A stretch of 64,000 nt of DNA. Source: Bradyrhizobium sp. CB3481 (GTDB lineage Bacteria; Pseudomonadota; Alphaproteobacteria; Rhizobiales; Xanthobacteraceae). Under the pieces are notes generated by a model. The model was not told where the DNA came from and ran no database searches. It saw only the letters and a list, made by a program, of their open reading frames with translations. The stretch's first letter is position 1, and each line of letters begins with the position of its first letter. This document shows, piece by piece, positions 24,944-34,155 of the stretch. The translations under genes and the position numbers were made by a program. The stretch is taken from positions 2,252,501-2,316,500 of the forward strand of contig NZ_CP121647.1 in assembly GCF_029714305.1 (NCBI RefSeq), in the 5' to 3' direction.

Positions 24944-26092
24944 ATGGAGATCAAACCCTATCGCATTTCGATCGGCGACGACGTGCTCGGCGATCTCAAA
25001 TCGCGGCTGCGCAACACCCGCTGGCCGGAAGCTGAACTCGTCGACGACTGGAGCCAGGGCGCACCGCTGCGATGGGTCAGGGACGTCTGCCGCTACTGGG
25101 CTGAAGAATATGATTGGCGCCAGCGCGAAGCGCTGCTTAATCGCTTTGCGCAGTACACCACCGAGATCGACGGCCTCGACATTCATTTCCTTCACGTGCG
25201 CTCGCCGCATCCGGATGCAATGCCGCTGATCATCACCCACGGCTGGCCGGGCTCGATCGTCGAATTTCACAAGGTGATCGAACCTCTCACCGATCCGGCC
25301 GCGCGCGGCGGCAACGCCGCCGACACGTTTCATGTCGTCTGCCCATCGCTGCCGGGCTTTGGGTTTTCCGCCAAGCCGAAGACAACAGGATGGGGCGTCG
25401 ATCGCATCGCCTCGAGCTGGGCGATACTGATGGATCGCCTTGGCTACAAGCGCTATGGCGCGCAAGGCGGCGATTGGGGATCGGCGATCACCACTGCCAT
25501 CGGAGCACAGGATACCGCGCATTGCGCCGGCATTCACACCACGCTGGCGATGTCGGTGCGGCCCAACGTCGAGGGTCAGCCGACGGCGGAAGAGGCGCGG
25601 GCGCTGAACGGCATCAAGTATTACGCCGACTGGGACTCCGGCTATTCCAAGCAGCAATCGACGCGGCCGCAGACGCTTGGATACGCTCTAACGGACTCGC
25701 CGAGCGGGCAGGCCGCGTGGATCCTGGAAAAATTCTGGGCCTGGACCGATTGCGAGGGACATCCCGAGAACATCCTCGGCCGCGACGAACTGCTCGACAA
25801 CGTCATGCTCTATTGGGTGACGGCGACGGCCGCTTCATCGGCGCGTTTGTACTGGGAAAGCTTTGGGCCGAAGCGCCGTACTGCGCACAAGGTGATGGTG
25901 CCGACCGGCGTCGCCGTCTTTCCCAAGGAGATCGTCACGCCGGTGCGAAAGTGGATGGAAGCGAACTACACGAACATCCAGCGCTGGAGCGAAATGCCCA
26001 AGGGCGGCCACTTCGCAGCGTTCGAGCAGCCGGAGCTGTTCGTGAAGGAGGTTAGGGAATTCTTCAGATCATTGCGCAAACCGCCGATCTAG
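24944..26092 (+). CDS. Epoxide hydrolase (EHN domain, alpha/beta hydrolase)
   Basis: A 382-aa cytoplasmic hydrolase. The N-terminal EHN domain (IKPYRISIGDDVLGDLKSRLRNTRWPE) is followed by an alpha/beta-hydrolase core with the oxyanion motif HGWPGS, the nucleophile Asp in AQGGDWGSA and a late His in PKGGHFAAFEQP. It would open an epoxide to a diol. A GAGGAGGGGG site lies just upstream; an out-of-frame ATG 7 nt before the start is closer to it. Neighbours give no pathway; this gene marks the end of the ordinary chromosome before the island. Confidence 0.9.
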   Translation: MEIKPYRISIGDDVLGDLKSRLRNTRWPEAELVDDWSQGAPLRWVRDVCRYWAEEYDWRQREALLNRFAQYTTEIDGLDIHFLHVRSPHPDAMPLIITHGWPGSIVEFHKVIEPLTDPAARGGNAADTFHVVCPSLPGFGFSAKPKTTGWGVDRIASSWAILMDRLGYKRYGAQGGDWGSAITTAIGAQDTAHCAGIHTTLAMSVRPNVEGQPTAEEARALNGIKYYADWDSGYSKQQSTRPQTLGYALTDSPSGQAAWILEKFWAWTDCEGHPENILGRDELLDNVMLYWVTATAASSARLYWESFGPKRRTAHKVMVPTGVAVFPKEIVTPVRKWMEANYTNIQRWSEMPKGGHFAAFEQPELFVKEVREFFRSLRKPPI

Positions 26093-26346
26093 TGATCGCT
26101 TTGGAACTGGTAAATTCATGCCAGAGGGTGGAGATCGAATTGCGGAGGTCGATTTGGGTAACAGGGACCACTCATTGTCATAATGCCGTTTGCGTTCCCC
26201 GAACCGCGTATAATCTCTGTCCCGGAGCGGTTCTCGGGCAATCTGGCCCGTCCTGATAACCACTCCGTCGAAGTTTATGCCAAGGGAAGCATTCGAACCG
26301 AAGGCACGCAGCGATCACACAGCTGCGGAGATAGATAGCAAATAGG

Positions 26347-26589
26347 CTAGGAGTCTAGCAGATCTGGCTTTAGCAATTTCCAAGCTTCTATCTTCAGTGC
26401 CTTTGCGATTTTTTCGATGTTGTCTATCGAGACATTTCGTTCGCATCGCTCGACAGAGCTGACGTAAGTTCGATTCATCCCAGATCCGTGTGAAAGTGCC
26501 TCTTGGCTAACGCCCTGGGCCGCCCGCAACATCCGCATGTTGCGGGCCAAAATCTCTCTTGCCGAGCGTCTATGGGATCGCCTGTCCAC
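26347..26589 (-). CDS. XRE-family HTH regulator (left island module)
   Basis: An 80-aa single-domain DNA-binding protein: ARNMRMLRAAQGVSQEALSH, then GMNRTYVSSVERCERNVSIDNIEKIAKAL, the complete five-helix Cro/C1 HTH. It is divergent from a helical protein at 26705 across a 115-bp AT-rich region. The same arrangement with homologous partners recurs at 47.6-48.4 kb in mirror orientation. It probably represses its own divergent promoter. Confidence 0.85.
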   Translation of the reverse strand: MDRRSHRRSAREILARNMRMLRAAQGVSQEALSHGSGMNRTYVSSVERCERNVSIDNIEKIAKALKIEAWKLLKPDLLDS

Positions 26590-26630
26590 GACGCATTTAC
26601 AACAGATTGACGACTTTGAGGCGACCTGAT

Positions 26631-26661
26631 ATAGGATACAAAATGAACACTATAAGATACA
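26631..26661. promoter_or_regulatory. Direct repeat in XRE divergent intergenic (candidate operator)
   Basis: ATAGGATACA (26631-26640) and ATAAGATACA (26652-26661) repeat with a 21-bp period, two helical turns, in the 115-bp region between the divergent XRE gene and its partner. Spacing and position fit a repressor binding site. Confidence 0.35.
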
Positions 26662-26704
26662 TTCCTAATTCAGACGTCGCGACGACATCGGGCGGTTTTG
26701 GGGC

Positions 26705-27100
26705 ATGAGTACGGATTGCAGGGTGCGAGGCCGAAGGCGGGGAGATGTTGAATTGCTGGTGCTGGGGCGGCAGCTGAATGCGGCCGTTCGGGAGCTCATG
26801 GAGCTAGAGACAGATCCTTCGCAAACTGTTGAGCGTATCGAGGCTCATCTGGCGAAGATGGAACCGATAGAGAGCTCGATTCTGGCGATCCCGGCGCAGG
26901 GGATGACAGGTCTTGAGGTGAAGGCGCGCGTTGCCGCTCAGGATCTATCCAATTATTGGGAAGTCCAAATTGATTGCCTCGATTTCGAAGCCCGAATCAT
27001 TCGTCTCCTGATTGATGCGATCTTTGATGCAGCGGGAGTTTCGCATCCTCTCGCATCTAATTTCGATGCAGATCGTTTACGCCCGTCGAGTACTAAATAG
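26705..27100 (+). CDS. Helical partner protein of XRE module (left)
   Basis: A 131-aa predicted all-helical cytoplasmic protein. Its second half aligns with the protein at 47637-48053: EPIESSILAIPAQGMTGLEVKAR against YPVEDAIMTTPAHPVVGLGVKAR, then IIRLLIDAIFDAAGV against AVRLLIEAVCDVAGV. Function unknown; the family appears tied to a divergent XRE gene, which could mean a regulated accessory factor or a toxin-antitoxin-like pair. The C-terminus is about 10 residues longer than the paralogue and runs up to the truncated edge of an IS66 element, so the tail may be altered by the insertion. Confidence 0.6.
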   Translation: MSTDCRVRGRRRGDVELLVLGRQLNAAVRELMELETDPSQTVERIEAHLAKMEPIESSILAIPAQGMTGLEVKARVAAQDLSNYWEVQIDCLDFEARIIRLLIDAIFDAAGVSHPLASNFDADRLRPSSTK

Positions 27101-27120
27101 GAGCCCGAGTACCCCAAAAG

Positions 27121-28587
27121 AACGGCCGCCCGGTCGCCGCCGCGGTCGGAGTCACAGAACAACCACGACTTCCGCCCCAGGGCAATGCCGCGCAGGGCTC
27201 GTTCGGCGGCGTTGTTCGACAGGCAGATGCGGCCGTCCTCGAGGAAGCGGGTGAACGCGCTCCAGCGCTTGAGCATGTAGTCCATCGCCTTGGCGACATC
27301 GTTGCGCCGCGAGAGCTTGGCGCGTTGCTCACGCATCCAAACTTCCAAATCGGCGACCAACGGCGCACTGAGCTCCTGGCGGACGGCCCGGCGCCGTTCG
27401 GGCGTCTCGCCGGTGATGCCTCGCTCGATCTCGAACAAGACGTCGATCCGGCGGACTGCTTCCAGCGCCAAAGGCGAGATCACCGCTGGCTTTTTACCCT
27501 GTACCTTGCGGCGCGCATTCTCCGCCAGATCAGCCATCACGAAGAACGGCCGTCGGGCATGGACCCAGCACGCGGCTTCCAGGATCGGACCTGCGTTGCG
27601 GCCCGGGTCGTAAAGCCTCCCATAGCCGCCATAGGCATCGGCCTGGAAGATGCCGCTGTAGCCGGCCAGATGGGCCTGGGGATGCTTGCCAGCGCGATCG
27701 CGCGAGTAATAAAACACTGCCCCCGGCGGGGCCTGACCGCCGAACGGCTTGTCGTCGCGCACATAGACCCAGATTCGGCCAGTGTCGGTCTTGCCCTTGG
27801 CCAGGACCGGCACCGTAGTGTCATCGCCGTGCAGTCGCTCGGCGCACAGCACATGGGCCTCGAGGCGACGCAACAAGGGCATCAATGCGACCGTACAGCC
27901 GCCGACCTGGTCGGCGAGTGTCGACAGGCTGATTGGCACGCCTTCCTTGGCATAGCGTTCGGCCTGCCGGTTCAGCGGCTGGTGCTGGCCGAACTTCTCG
28001 AACAGTACCATCGCCAAAAAGCTGGGACCGGCCCAACCGCGGGCGATGACGTGGAATGGCGCCGGGGCCTGGCTGATCTTCTCGCAGTCACGGCAGCTGA
28101 ACTTCTCCCGGACGTGCTGGATCACCTTCCAGGATTTCGGGATGGCCTCCAGCGTCTCGGTGATGTCCTCCCCAAGCTTGGACAGCCGCGCTCCGCCGCA
28201 ACAGGCGCACGCCACAGGTCCTGGCACGACCACCCGCTCGCGGGGTAGATGCTCCGGGAACGGCTGGCGTGACGGCCGCTTGCGGGTGAACGACGCCACC
28301 TTCGTGGTTTTGGCCGCCGCCATTTCGGCTGCGAGCTCGTCCTCAGTCGCCGAACTCTCCAGCTCCTCCAGCGTCAGTTCGAGCTGATCCAATAGCCGCG
28401 CGGTGCGTTCCGAACGCGGGCCATAGCGGTCGCGGTTGAGTTTCTCGATCTGCAGCTTCAAATGGGCAATCAACGCTTGGTCATCGGATTGCCGGGCGCG
28501 GGCGGCCGCAGCCTCCGCGCGCGCAACGATCAATGCCGCTTTCAGCGTTTCGATGTCGTCTGGCAGCGATTCAAAGCCGTCAACCAT
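27121..28587 (-). pseudogene. tnpC: IS66 transposase TnpC, 3'-truncated
   Basis: About 489 residues align with the intact TnpC of element B: leucine-rich N-terminus, zinc-binding CACC...CRDC region, [25 protein letters not shown], and the [18 protein letters not shown] block. After RAAV the sequence departs from the family and runs on for 55 unrelated codons antisense to the neighbouring gene. The C-terminal 40 or so residues expected (compare [14 protein letters not shown] in element B) are missing, so it is probably inactive. Confidence 0.85.
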
Positions 28588-28656
28588 GACCTGATGGAAT
28601 CACAAAAGGCGCGATTTGAGGCGTCTTTTCTTTCGCACCTCAGAGCTTTTTTGAAC

Positions 28657-29004
28657 CTAGCCTGCGCTCTGTGGCCGCCACGTGTGCTGCGGGTTGCGCC
28701 AATCGATCGCCTCTCGGAGATAACTCATCTGCGCAGCGCTCAACGCCACCACACCGCCCACCGTCACCGGCCAGACAAAACGGCCACGGTCCAACCGCTT
28801 GGCGTAAAGCGACAATCCAATTCCGTCGTGCCACAACGCCTTGATCAGCGAACCGCCGCGTCCGCGGAACACGAAGACATCTCCGGCAAACGCGTCCCGA
28901 TCTAGGTTTTCCTGCACCAATAACGATAGACCCTGCATGCCCTTGCGCATGTCGGTGTGGCCGGTTGCTATCCATATTCGCGAGGTGGAGGATATCGCGA
29001 TCAT
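28657..29004 (-). CDS. tnpB: IS66 accessory protein TnpB (element A)
   Basis: A 115-aa IS66 Orf2 protein with the hallmarks [33 protein letters not shown] and [10 protein letters not shown]. It overlaps tnpA by ATGA. Full length and apparently intact, though its element is broken. Confidence 0.92.
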   Translation of the reverse strand: MIAISSTSRIWIATGHTDMRKGMQGLSLLVQENLDRDAFAGDVFVFRGRGGSLIKALWHDGIGLSLYAKRLDRGRFVWPVTVGGVVALSAAQMSYLREAIDWRNPQHTWRPQSAG

Positions 29005-29393
29005 CGACGCTCCAGGACCTGCAGCACCCGCGCCAACGCGGCGGCATCGACGCCGGCATCGACAATCACCCGGCGATCCCTGCCAATGACGATCACCATC
29101 TGCCCCTTCGTCGGTGCGGCAGCAACAGCCGGCTCGGCCTCAGCGGCAAGGACGACCCGCGCAAAGCCGGACTTCTCGCTCTGAGAGCCAATCGGTTTGG
29201 GACCGAACGACCGTCGCCAGGTCATCAGCAACGAACGTGATATGCCATAGCGTCTCGCCGTCGAGGATATCGCGCGTAGCGCCTCAAAGCTCTCCGTCAC
29301 GATCCGCAGCTTCTCGTCATTCGACCAGCGCCGCCGGCGCCCAGTCTCTACTACCTCAAGCCGTTCAAGCTGAGTACTGCGCTTATGGCTGTC
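29001..29393 (-). CDS. tnpA: IS66 accessory protein TnpA (element A)
   Basis: A 130-aa IS66 Orf1 protein with an N-terminal HTH (RRRRWSNDEKLRIVTESFE, ISSTARRYGISRSLLMTWRR). ATG 29393 is the native start; the longer in-frame start at 29414 lies inside the terminal repeat of inserted element B and is an artefact. The upstream control region of this gene is now 2.8 kb away because of the insertion. Confidence 0.9.
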   Translation of the reverse strand, partial: DSHKRSTQLERLEVVETGRRRRWSNDEKLRIVTESFEALRAISSTARRYGISRSLLMTWRRSFGPKPIGSQSEKSGFARVVLAAEAEPAVAAAPTKGQMVIVIGRDRRVIVDAGVDAAALARVLQVLERR

Positions 29394-29432
29394 CATAAGG
29401 GCTGTTGTATCCATTCGGCGTAGGCCGCAGGG

Positions 29433-29672
29433 TTAGCGCCTGAGCAATCCAGGGTTCTCTTTGTAGAACCTAATCAGCTCGATGAGGTTTTCGATTCCGA
29501 AGTCGGTGAACGCCTGGACGCCGTCTTCTCCGACGCCATAGACCCAGATGACGCCGTCCTCGATTTCCATTTCGTTGGCGATGTCCCACAGCCAATCTTC
29601 ATCTTCGCCGAGGTCCTTGGCGACCTTGGTAATAGTGGTGACGTGATGGACCTTGTTGACGTGGGTGGTCAT
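29433..29672 (-). CDS. IS66 passenger protein coupled to TnpC
   Basis: A 79-aa acidic protein starting at ATG 29672, which overlaps the tnpC stop as ATGA and ends about 25 bp inside the IS terminus. Sequence: [53 protein letters not shown], a compact alpha/beta or helical fold with many Asp/Glu. It is inside the inverted repeats, so it belongs to the element. It is not one of the canonical three IS66 proteins; possible roles include transposition control or a selfish maintenance function, both unproven. Confidence 0.7.
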   Translation of the reverse strand: MTTHVNKVHHVTTITKVAKDLGEDEDWLWDIANEMEIEDGVIWVYGVGEDGVQAFTDFGIENLIELIRFYKENPGLLRR

Positions 29673-31315
29673 GCCGCTCGAGCGGAGAGCGTTGATGCCG
29701 GCGTCCAATTCCAGGGCAGAAGTTCGTCCAGCCGATGAGCCGGATGGGCGGCGATGCGGGCGAGGATATCGGTGAGCCAGGCTTGCGGGTCGATGCCGTT
29801 CATTTTTGCCGTGATGATGAGGCTGTACATAGCTGCCGCGCGCCGCCCTCCGCGATCAGATCCGCAGAACAGCCAGGACTTCCGTCCAAGAGCGATGCCT
29901 CGCAAGCCTCGTTCGGCGGCATTGTTGGAGAGACACACGCGTCCGTCTTCGAGGAACAGCGTAAAGCTCGCCCAACGCTTCAGGATGTAGTTGAACGCCT
30001 TGGCCAGGTCGTGACCGCGGGACAGTTTGGCGAGCTGCTCGCGCATGTAGACCTGAAGGTCCTCGACCAGAGGCCGGCTCAGCGTCTGTCGCACCTGAAG
30101 TCGCCCTTCGGGGCTCCTGCCATTGATGGAGCGTTCGATCTCGAACAGCGCATCGATCCGCCGCACGACCTCGATCGCGATCGGAGAGAGCGGGATTTCC
30201 TTCTTTCCGGCACCCTTGCGCCGCGCATTCTCTTCGATGTCGGCCATGGCAAAGAACGGGCGCCTTCCATGTGACCAGCAGGCAGCCTCCCGGATCGGTC
30301 CGGGCTCGCGCCCGGCCAGATAGAGCTGGTTGTACCCGTCATAGGCGTCGGCCTGCAGGATGCCGGCATACCGGGCCAGATGCTGCTGGGGATGTTCGCC
30401 CTTGCGGTCGCGTGAGTAGTAGAACATCGCTGCTGGCGGACCCGCGCCCCCAAACGGCCGGTCGTCCCGAACGTAGATCCAGCACCGTCCCGTATCGGTC
30501 TTGCCCTTGGCCAGCACCGGCACCGTCGTATCGTCGGCATGAAGCCGCTCGGCTGCCATGACATGGGCTTCTACCAGGCGCAGCAGGGGATCCAGCGACG
30601 CACAGACCGACCCCACGGCATCGGCCATGGTCGACAGCGCGATCGGCACCCCTTCCAGGGCATAGCGCTCGGCCTGGCGGTTCAAGGGCTGATGCTGGCC
30701 GAACTTCTCGAACATGATCATGGCCAGGAGGCTCGGGCCGGCCCATCCCCGGGCGATGGCATGGAATGGCGCCGGCGGCTGGCTGATCTTCTCGCAATCG
30801 CGGCAGGAGAACTTCTCCCGGACCGTCTCGATCACCTTCCACTGGCGCGGCACTACTTCCAGCGTGCGCGTCACGTCCTCGCCGAGCTTGCGAAGGCGAT
30901 TGCTGCCGCAGCATTCACAAGCCGTAGGTCCTTCGATCACCACCCGCTCCCTGGGAAGGTGCTCAGGGAAGGTCTGGCGCTCAGCGCGCTTGCGCGTAAA
31001 TCCGCGCACCGTCGTCTTCGCCACGGCTCGTTCCGCCGCAAGCTCGTCCTCGGTGGCGTCGGCTTCCAGCTCTTCGAACGTCAGTGCCAACTGCTCGATC
31101 AGCCGCGCCGAACGTTCCGACCGCTGCCCATAGATCTGATGCTTCAGCTTGGCAATCTGCAACTGCTGCTGGGCGATCAGCGCTTCGTCTTCCGACGCCT
31201 TCGCGCGAGCGACCGCGAGCTCGGCGGCGATCTCCAAACCCTTCGCGCGCTCGACCGCCAGCGCCTCCTTCAGGGCGGCAACGTCATCCGGAACAGTGTC
31301 GCGGTCGGCATCCAT
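29669..31315 (-). CDS. tnpC: IS66 transposase TnpC (element B)
   Basis: A 548-aa full-length IS66 transposase: N-terminal coiled coil, zinc-finger region with CECC...CRDC, the DDE-type core ([40 protein letters not shown]) and the C-terminal segment [28 protein letters not shown] 31315 ([11 protein letters not shown]) corresponds to the start of the copy in element A; an ATG 18 codons upstream is in frame. Downstream passenger gene overlaps its stop. Confidence 0.95.
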   Translation of the reverse strand: MDADRDTVPDDVAALKEALAVERAKGLEIAAELAVARAKASEDEALIAQQQLQIAKLKHQIYGQRSERSARLIEQLALTFEELEADATEDELAAERAVAKTTVRGFTRKRAERQTFPEHLPRERVVIEGPTACECCGSNRLRKLGEDVTRTLEVVPRQWKVIETVREKFSCRDCEKISQPPAPFHAIARGWAGPSLLAMIMFEKFGQHQPLNRQAERYALEGVPIALSTMADAVGSVCASLDPLLRLVEAHVMAAERLHADDTTVPVLAKGKTDTGRCWIYVRDDRPFGGAGPPAAMFYYSRDRKGEHPQQHLARYAGILQADAYDGYNQLYLAGREPGPIREAACWSHGRRPFFAMADIEENARRKGAGKKEIPLSPIAIEVVRRIDALFEIERSINGRSPEGRLQVRQTLSRPLVEDLQVYMREQLAKLSRGHDLAKAFNYILKRWASFTLFLEDGRVCLSNNAAERGLRGIALGRKSWLFCGSDRGGRRAAAMYSLIITAKMNGIDPQAWLTDILARIAAHPAHRLDELLPWNWTPASTLSARAA

Positions 31316-31385
31316 GCGACGCAGTGAATCACAGATTGGACGCGATGGGACTCCCCAAAATGGCAGCAACCGCAGATTTCTTCGC

Positions 31386-31733
31386 TCAGCCCGCGCTTTG
31401 CGGCCGCCAGCTTAGTTGCGGATTCCGCCAGTCGATGCCCTCGAGCATATAGGCCATCTGCGCCGCTGAGATCGATACCGCGCCGGCCGACGCCGAGGGC
31501 CAGATGAACTTCCCACGGTCGAGGCGCTTGGCGTAGAGCGACATGCCCAGCCCATCGTGCCAAAGAATCTTGACGAGGTCACCGCGGCGGCCCCGGAAGA
31601 TGTAGAGATCGCCGGCATGGGGATCGCGCTTCAAGCTCTCCTGAACTGTAAGAGCCAGGCTTTGCATGCCACGACGCATGTCGGTGTGGCCAGTGGCGAT
31701 CCAAACCCTGACGCCGCTCGGAATCGGGATCAT
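31386..31733 (-). CDS. tnpB: IS66 accessory protein TnpB (element B)
   Basis: A 115-aa Orf2 protein with [35 protein letters not shown] and [13 protein letters not shown]. It overlaps tnpA by ATGA. Intact; about the same length as its counterpart in element A. Confidence 0.93.
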   Translation of the reverse strand: MIPIPSGVRVWIATGHTDMRRGMQSLALTVQESLKRDPHAGDLYIFRGRRGDLVKILWHDGLGMSLYAKRLDRGKFIWPSASAGAVSISAAQMAYMLEGIDWRNPQLSWRPQSAG

Positions 31734-32125
31734 CGTCGCCGCAGCAGCTCAAGAATTCGCTGCAGCGCCTCAACGTCCACGTCACGGTCAACGCGAACGC
31801 GGCAGCCTCCGCCAAGCTCGATCTCGATGATTCCAGCCCTTGCACGTTGCGCAGGCGGTGAAGCCACTGGTTGTGGCGCGTCGCTCGAAGTCGGAGCCGC
31901 CATCGGTGTGATTTCGACCGGAACGAGAGCTGGCACAGAATCTCCGCCCAGTCGACCCTGGCGCGCCTGTCGACGCCAAGTGAACAGCAGGCTGTGAGCC
32001 ACCCCATGCCGGCGCGCGACGCCGCAGACCGTCTCGCCAGCCTGCAAGGTCTCTTCGACAAGGCGAACCTTCTCGTCGTAACTCCATCGCCGCCGACGCT
32101 CGGCGCCCAACACATTGACCTGCAT
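31730..32125 (-). CDS. tnpA: IS66 accessory protein TnpA (element B)
   Basis: A 131-aa Orf1 protein with HTH (RRRRWSYDEKVRLVEETLQAGETVCGVARRHGVAHSLLFTWRR) and the C-terminal EIELGGGCRVRVDRDVDVEALQRIL segment. ATG 32125 begins MQVNVLGAE, the usual family start; a 17-codon longer version begins at 32176. The inverted repeat is about 85 bp upstream. Confidence 0.9.
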   Translation of the reverse strand: MQVNVLGAERRRRWSYDEKVRLVEETLQAGETVCGVARRHGVAHSLLFTWRRQARQGRLGGDSVPALVPVEITPMAAPTSSDAPQPVASPPAQRARAGIIEIELGGGCRVRVDRDVDVEALQRILELLRRR

Positions 32126-32356
32126 TCGCCACGTGACCTTAAAGCTAGACTTAAGGTCAAATCCTCGGGCCGCCAATCAAACTACACAAGGCGGCCGCCG
32201 CCGGAGGGATACGGGCTGTTACGCACCAATTGGACTAATCCAACAAGGCGACCTTCACCGGAGGGAGACGGCTAATCCAGCACAGCAACGGATGTATGAC
32301 GATAAACGGCGCAGTTGGCGCGAATAAAGGGCAGCAGATGCTCAACTGTCGAGCAT

Positions 32357-33046
32357 TCAGAGGGAAGGTTGCCTGGCTCGAAAAGTCGGCCGATCATAAA
32401 CGATCTGCGACTTAGGAAATCCAAAGAGGCGTTCTGTAATAAGCCTAGATGATGGAAAAAGACGCTTCAGCTGATCGCCTGAAATTGGTCTTGTTGAAGC
32501 CATCTGCTCCGCGAGAAATCTATGCTCCGTGTGGTGCCACTTTCGAATCACTTTTCTTCGGAACTGCGTTGGAGTGAACCACCAAAAGGGAATGTCGCAA
32601 TGCGCCTCGATGGGGAAGAGCGGAGACGGCGTTTGAATCCAGAAGCTTTCGCTAACGGATTGTACAAAATTCGCAAATGCCTGCTGCTTGCGAAGTGATC
32701 CGACATGCTCAATGACGCTATTGCTGAAGACAATTTCGTATTTTTCCCTTAGTCCTGGGCTTTTACAAACGTCCGCCTCTATAAGGCGATAAGGGGCGAG
32801 TTCAGTTCGACTGAAGTTCTCAAATGAGCCCGGCAGATTGATGAGTGTAACCCGGAACGAGTCACTATAGTTCTGCCAAAAGCCAGGAACACCATTGAGC
32901 GATGGTAATCCTCCCACATCCAAGATGGTGGCTCCTGCTGCCGGTCTCATAAGCTGGAGGAAGGTAGCCATGCGATTCTCTCGAAACGACGGCATCAACC
33001 TCCATTTCAATGAATGGTAAAAATCGATTTTGAGCCTAGGTCTCAA
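32357..33046 (-). CDS. Class I SAM-dependent methyltransferase-like protein
   Basis: A 229-aa protein with a SAM-binding motif I (GATILDVGGLPSLNG), an acidic motif II region (YRLIEADVC) and a motif IV/post-I FSNSVIEHVGS typical of UbiE/COQ5-like methyltransferases. It overlaps the radical SAM gene by 4 bp (ATGA), so the two are translationally coupled. Base composition is clearly more AT-rich than regions 1 and 3, a sign of transfer. Substrate unknown; O-methylation of a sugar is one option. Confidence 0.75.
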   Translation of the reverse strand: MRPRLKIDFYHSLKWRLMPSFRENRMATFLQLMRPAAGATILDVGGLPSLNGVPGFWQNYSDSFRVTLINLPGSFENFSRTELAPYRLIEADVCKSPGLREKYEIVFSNSVIEHVGSLRKQQAFANFVQSVSESFWIQTPSPLFPIEAHCDIPFWWFTPTQFRRKVIRKWHHTEHRFLAEQMASTRPISGDQLKRLFPSSRLITERLFGFPKSQIVYDRPTFRARQPSL

Positions 33047-34134
33047 GCCTTCACGCCGAGCAAGAGCATCGCTCTCCGAAAATCATCGAAAATAGTACGG
33101 TGCGTCGTACAAGTACGATTTGGTGCTCTGACTTCCAGAACGCACCCTAGCGATTTCTGTCGCATTTGCTTTGCCGCCTCACTTCGCCATATGGATCTTG
33201 CAGATTGTTGTCTGACGTTGCCTATTGGAGGAGAGCAGCCGCAGGTCCTAACGTCTCCCCGAGGATTGATTAGAAAATTGCGAAGGGGATCGCGGCAGTT
33301 AATTTTGCTTGAAAGGTCGCGCGAAAAAAAAGCGACCATGCCCCGCAAACCGTCTTCCCCGGTCTCGATCGGTGCTCCCCTAGCTTTGAGAACTATCAAT
33401 TCTTCCACTTGATCTCGCAACAGTAGGAGATCTGTCGGCTCGACTATTGAAAGACATTCGACGTCTTCCTTACGCCACAAGCCATTTACGGCATTGAAGT
33501 CAATCGATGTTGCTCCAACAGCTTCCGCCCATCGCACGATCGGAACTAGACTGCCAGCGTTTAGCTTGTGCACTGTTACTTTCAGTCGCACAGGGAAATT
33601 TTGTCCGGATCGATTGCGTTCGGAGATTAGAGCACTTGCGCCTCGTGAGATGCGCGACAGTGAACCAGGAACCCCCCGCGCGTCGTCGTGTATATCATTC
33701 GAGGCGCTATCTATGGAGATGTCGATCTTCAAAGGTCGCGCGGCAACGAGTTGTTGAACGAATTTGGTTCTTGTAAGTGTCGAACCGTTTGTAGTGGTGA
33801 CCCAGTCGATTCCTTGCGAGCAGCAAAATTCAACGATGTCGAGGAAGTGCGGATAGATCGTAGGCTCTCCACCTGTAAAGTCGATCAAAAGAGGGCTGCA
33901 GAATTCTTTTAAGCTGAGAAGCGCCTCTTTCCAATCAGCTACCGAAATCTCGTCGGTGTAATGTTCCTGCCGCCAATGAGAGCAGTACTTGCATTTATAG
34001 TTACATTTTTCCGTGAGGACGCACTGGACGAAGGCTGGGGTCGTGAAATCCAACCCGCTGAGCCGAAAAAGACGCTCGTGAAAGCTTCTCCCTAAGCGTG
34101 CGTAGCCTTGGCGCATTAATGCCGAGAAAAGCAT
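33043..34134 (-). CDS. Radical SAM protein with SPASM-like C-terminus
   Basis: A 363-aa protein. The cluster-binding motif CNYKCKYCSHW (CxxxCxxC) lies at about residue 44, followed by LIDFTGGEPTIYP (GGEP motif) and a TIM-barrel sequence. The C-terminus has further cysteines in INCRDPLRNFLINPRGDVRTCGCSPPIGNV, a SPASM-type arrangement. Such enzymes modify peptides, sugars or lipids. It sits between a polysaccharide deacetylase and a coupled methyltransferase in a low-GC glycan module, so a carbohydrate- or lipid-carrier-related substrate is plausible but unproven. Confidence 0.88.
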   Translation of the reverse strand: MLFSALMRQGYARLGRSFHERLFRLSGLDFTTPAFVQCVLTEKCNYKCKYCSHWRQEHYTDEISVADWKEALLSLKEFCSPLLIDFTGGEPTIYPHFLDIVEFCCSQGIDWVTTTNGSTLTRTKFVQQLVAARPLKIDISIDSASNDIHDDARGVPGSLSRISRGASALISERNRSGQNFPVRLKVTVHKLNAGSLVPIVRWAEAVGATSIDFNAVNGLWRKEDVECLSIVEPTDLLLLRDQVEELIVLKARGAPIETGEDGLRGMVAFFSRDLSSKINCRDPLRNFLINPRGDVRTCGCSPPIGNVRQQSARSIWRSEAAKQMRQKSLGCVLEVRAPNRTCTTHRTIFDDFRRAMLLLGVKA

Positions 34135-34155
34135 TTTGGGTTTCCTACATCGTCC

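Larger units (their letters stand above)
29407..32212 (-). mobile_element. Complete IS66-family element B (2806 bp) with 8-bp target duplication
   Basis: Terminal inverted repeats: GTATCCATTCGGCGTAGG at 29407 inward, and GTATCCCTCCGGCGGCGG read inward from 32212; about 19 of 26 positions match. Immediately outside both ends is GGGCTGTT (29399-29406 and 32213-32220), an exact 8-bp duplication as expected for IS66. It carries tnpA, tnpB, tnpC and a fourth small gene coupled to tnpC. It inserted into the upstream end of element A, near its terminal repeat. All genes appear intact, so it may still be active. Confidence 0.9.
27121..32269 (-). mobile_element. IS66-family element A, left end deleted and interrupted by element B
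   Basis: Genes tnpA, tnpB and a truncated tnpC in IS66 order on the minus strand. The outer (tnpA-side) terminal repeat is at 32244-32269; read inward it is GTCTCCCTCCGGTGAAGG, closely matching the repeat of element B. Element B (29407-32212) sits between tnpA and this terminus with its own 8-bp target duplication, so element A is split into 27121-29406 and 32213-32269. The other end is missing: tnpC homology stops at about 27121, beside the XRE-partner gene. Element A was therefore older, lost one end and cannot move on its own. Confidence 0.8.
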
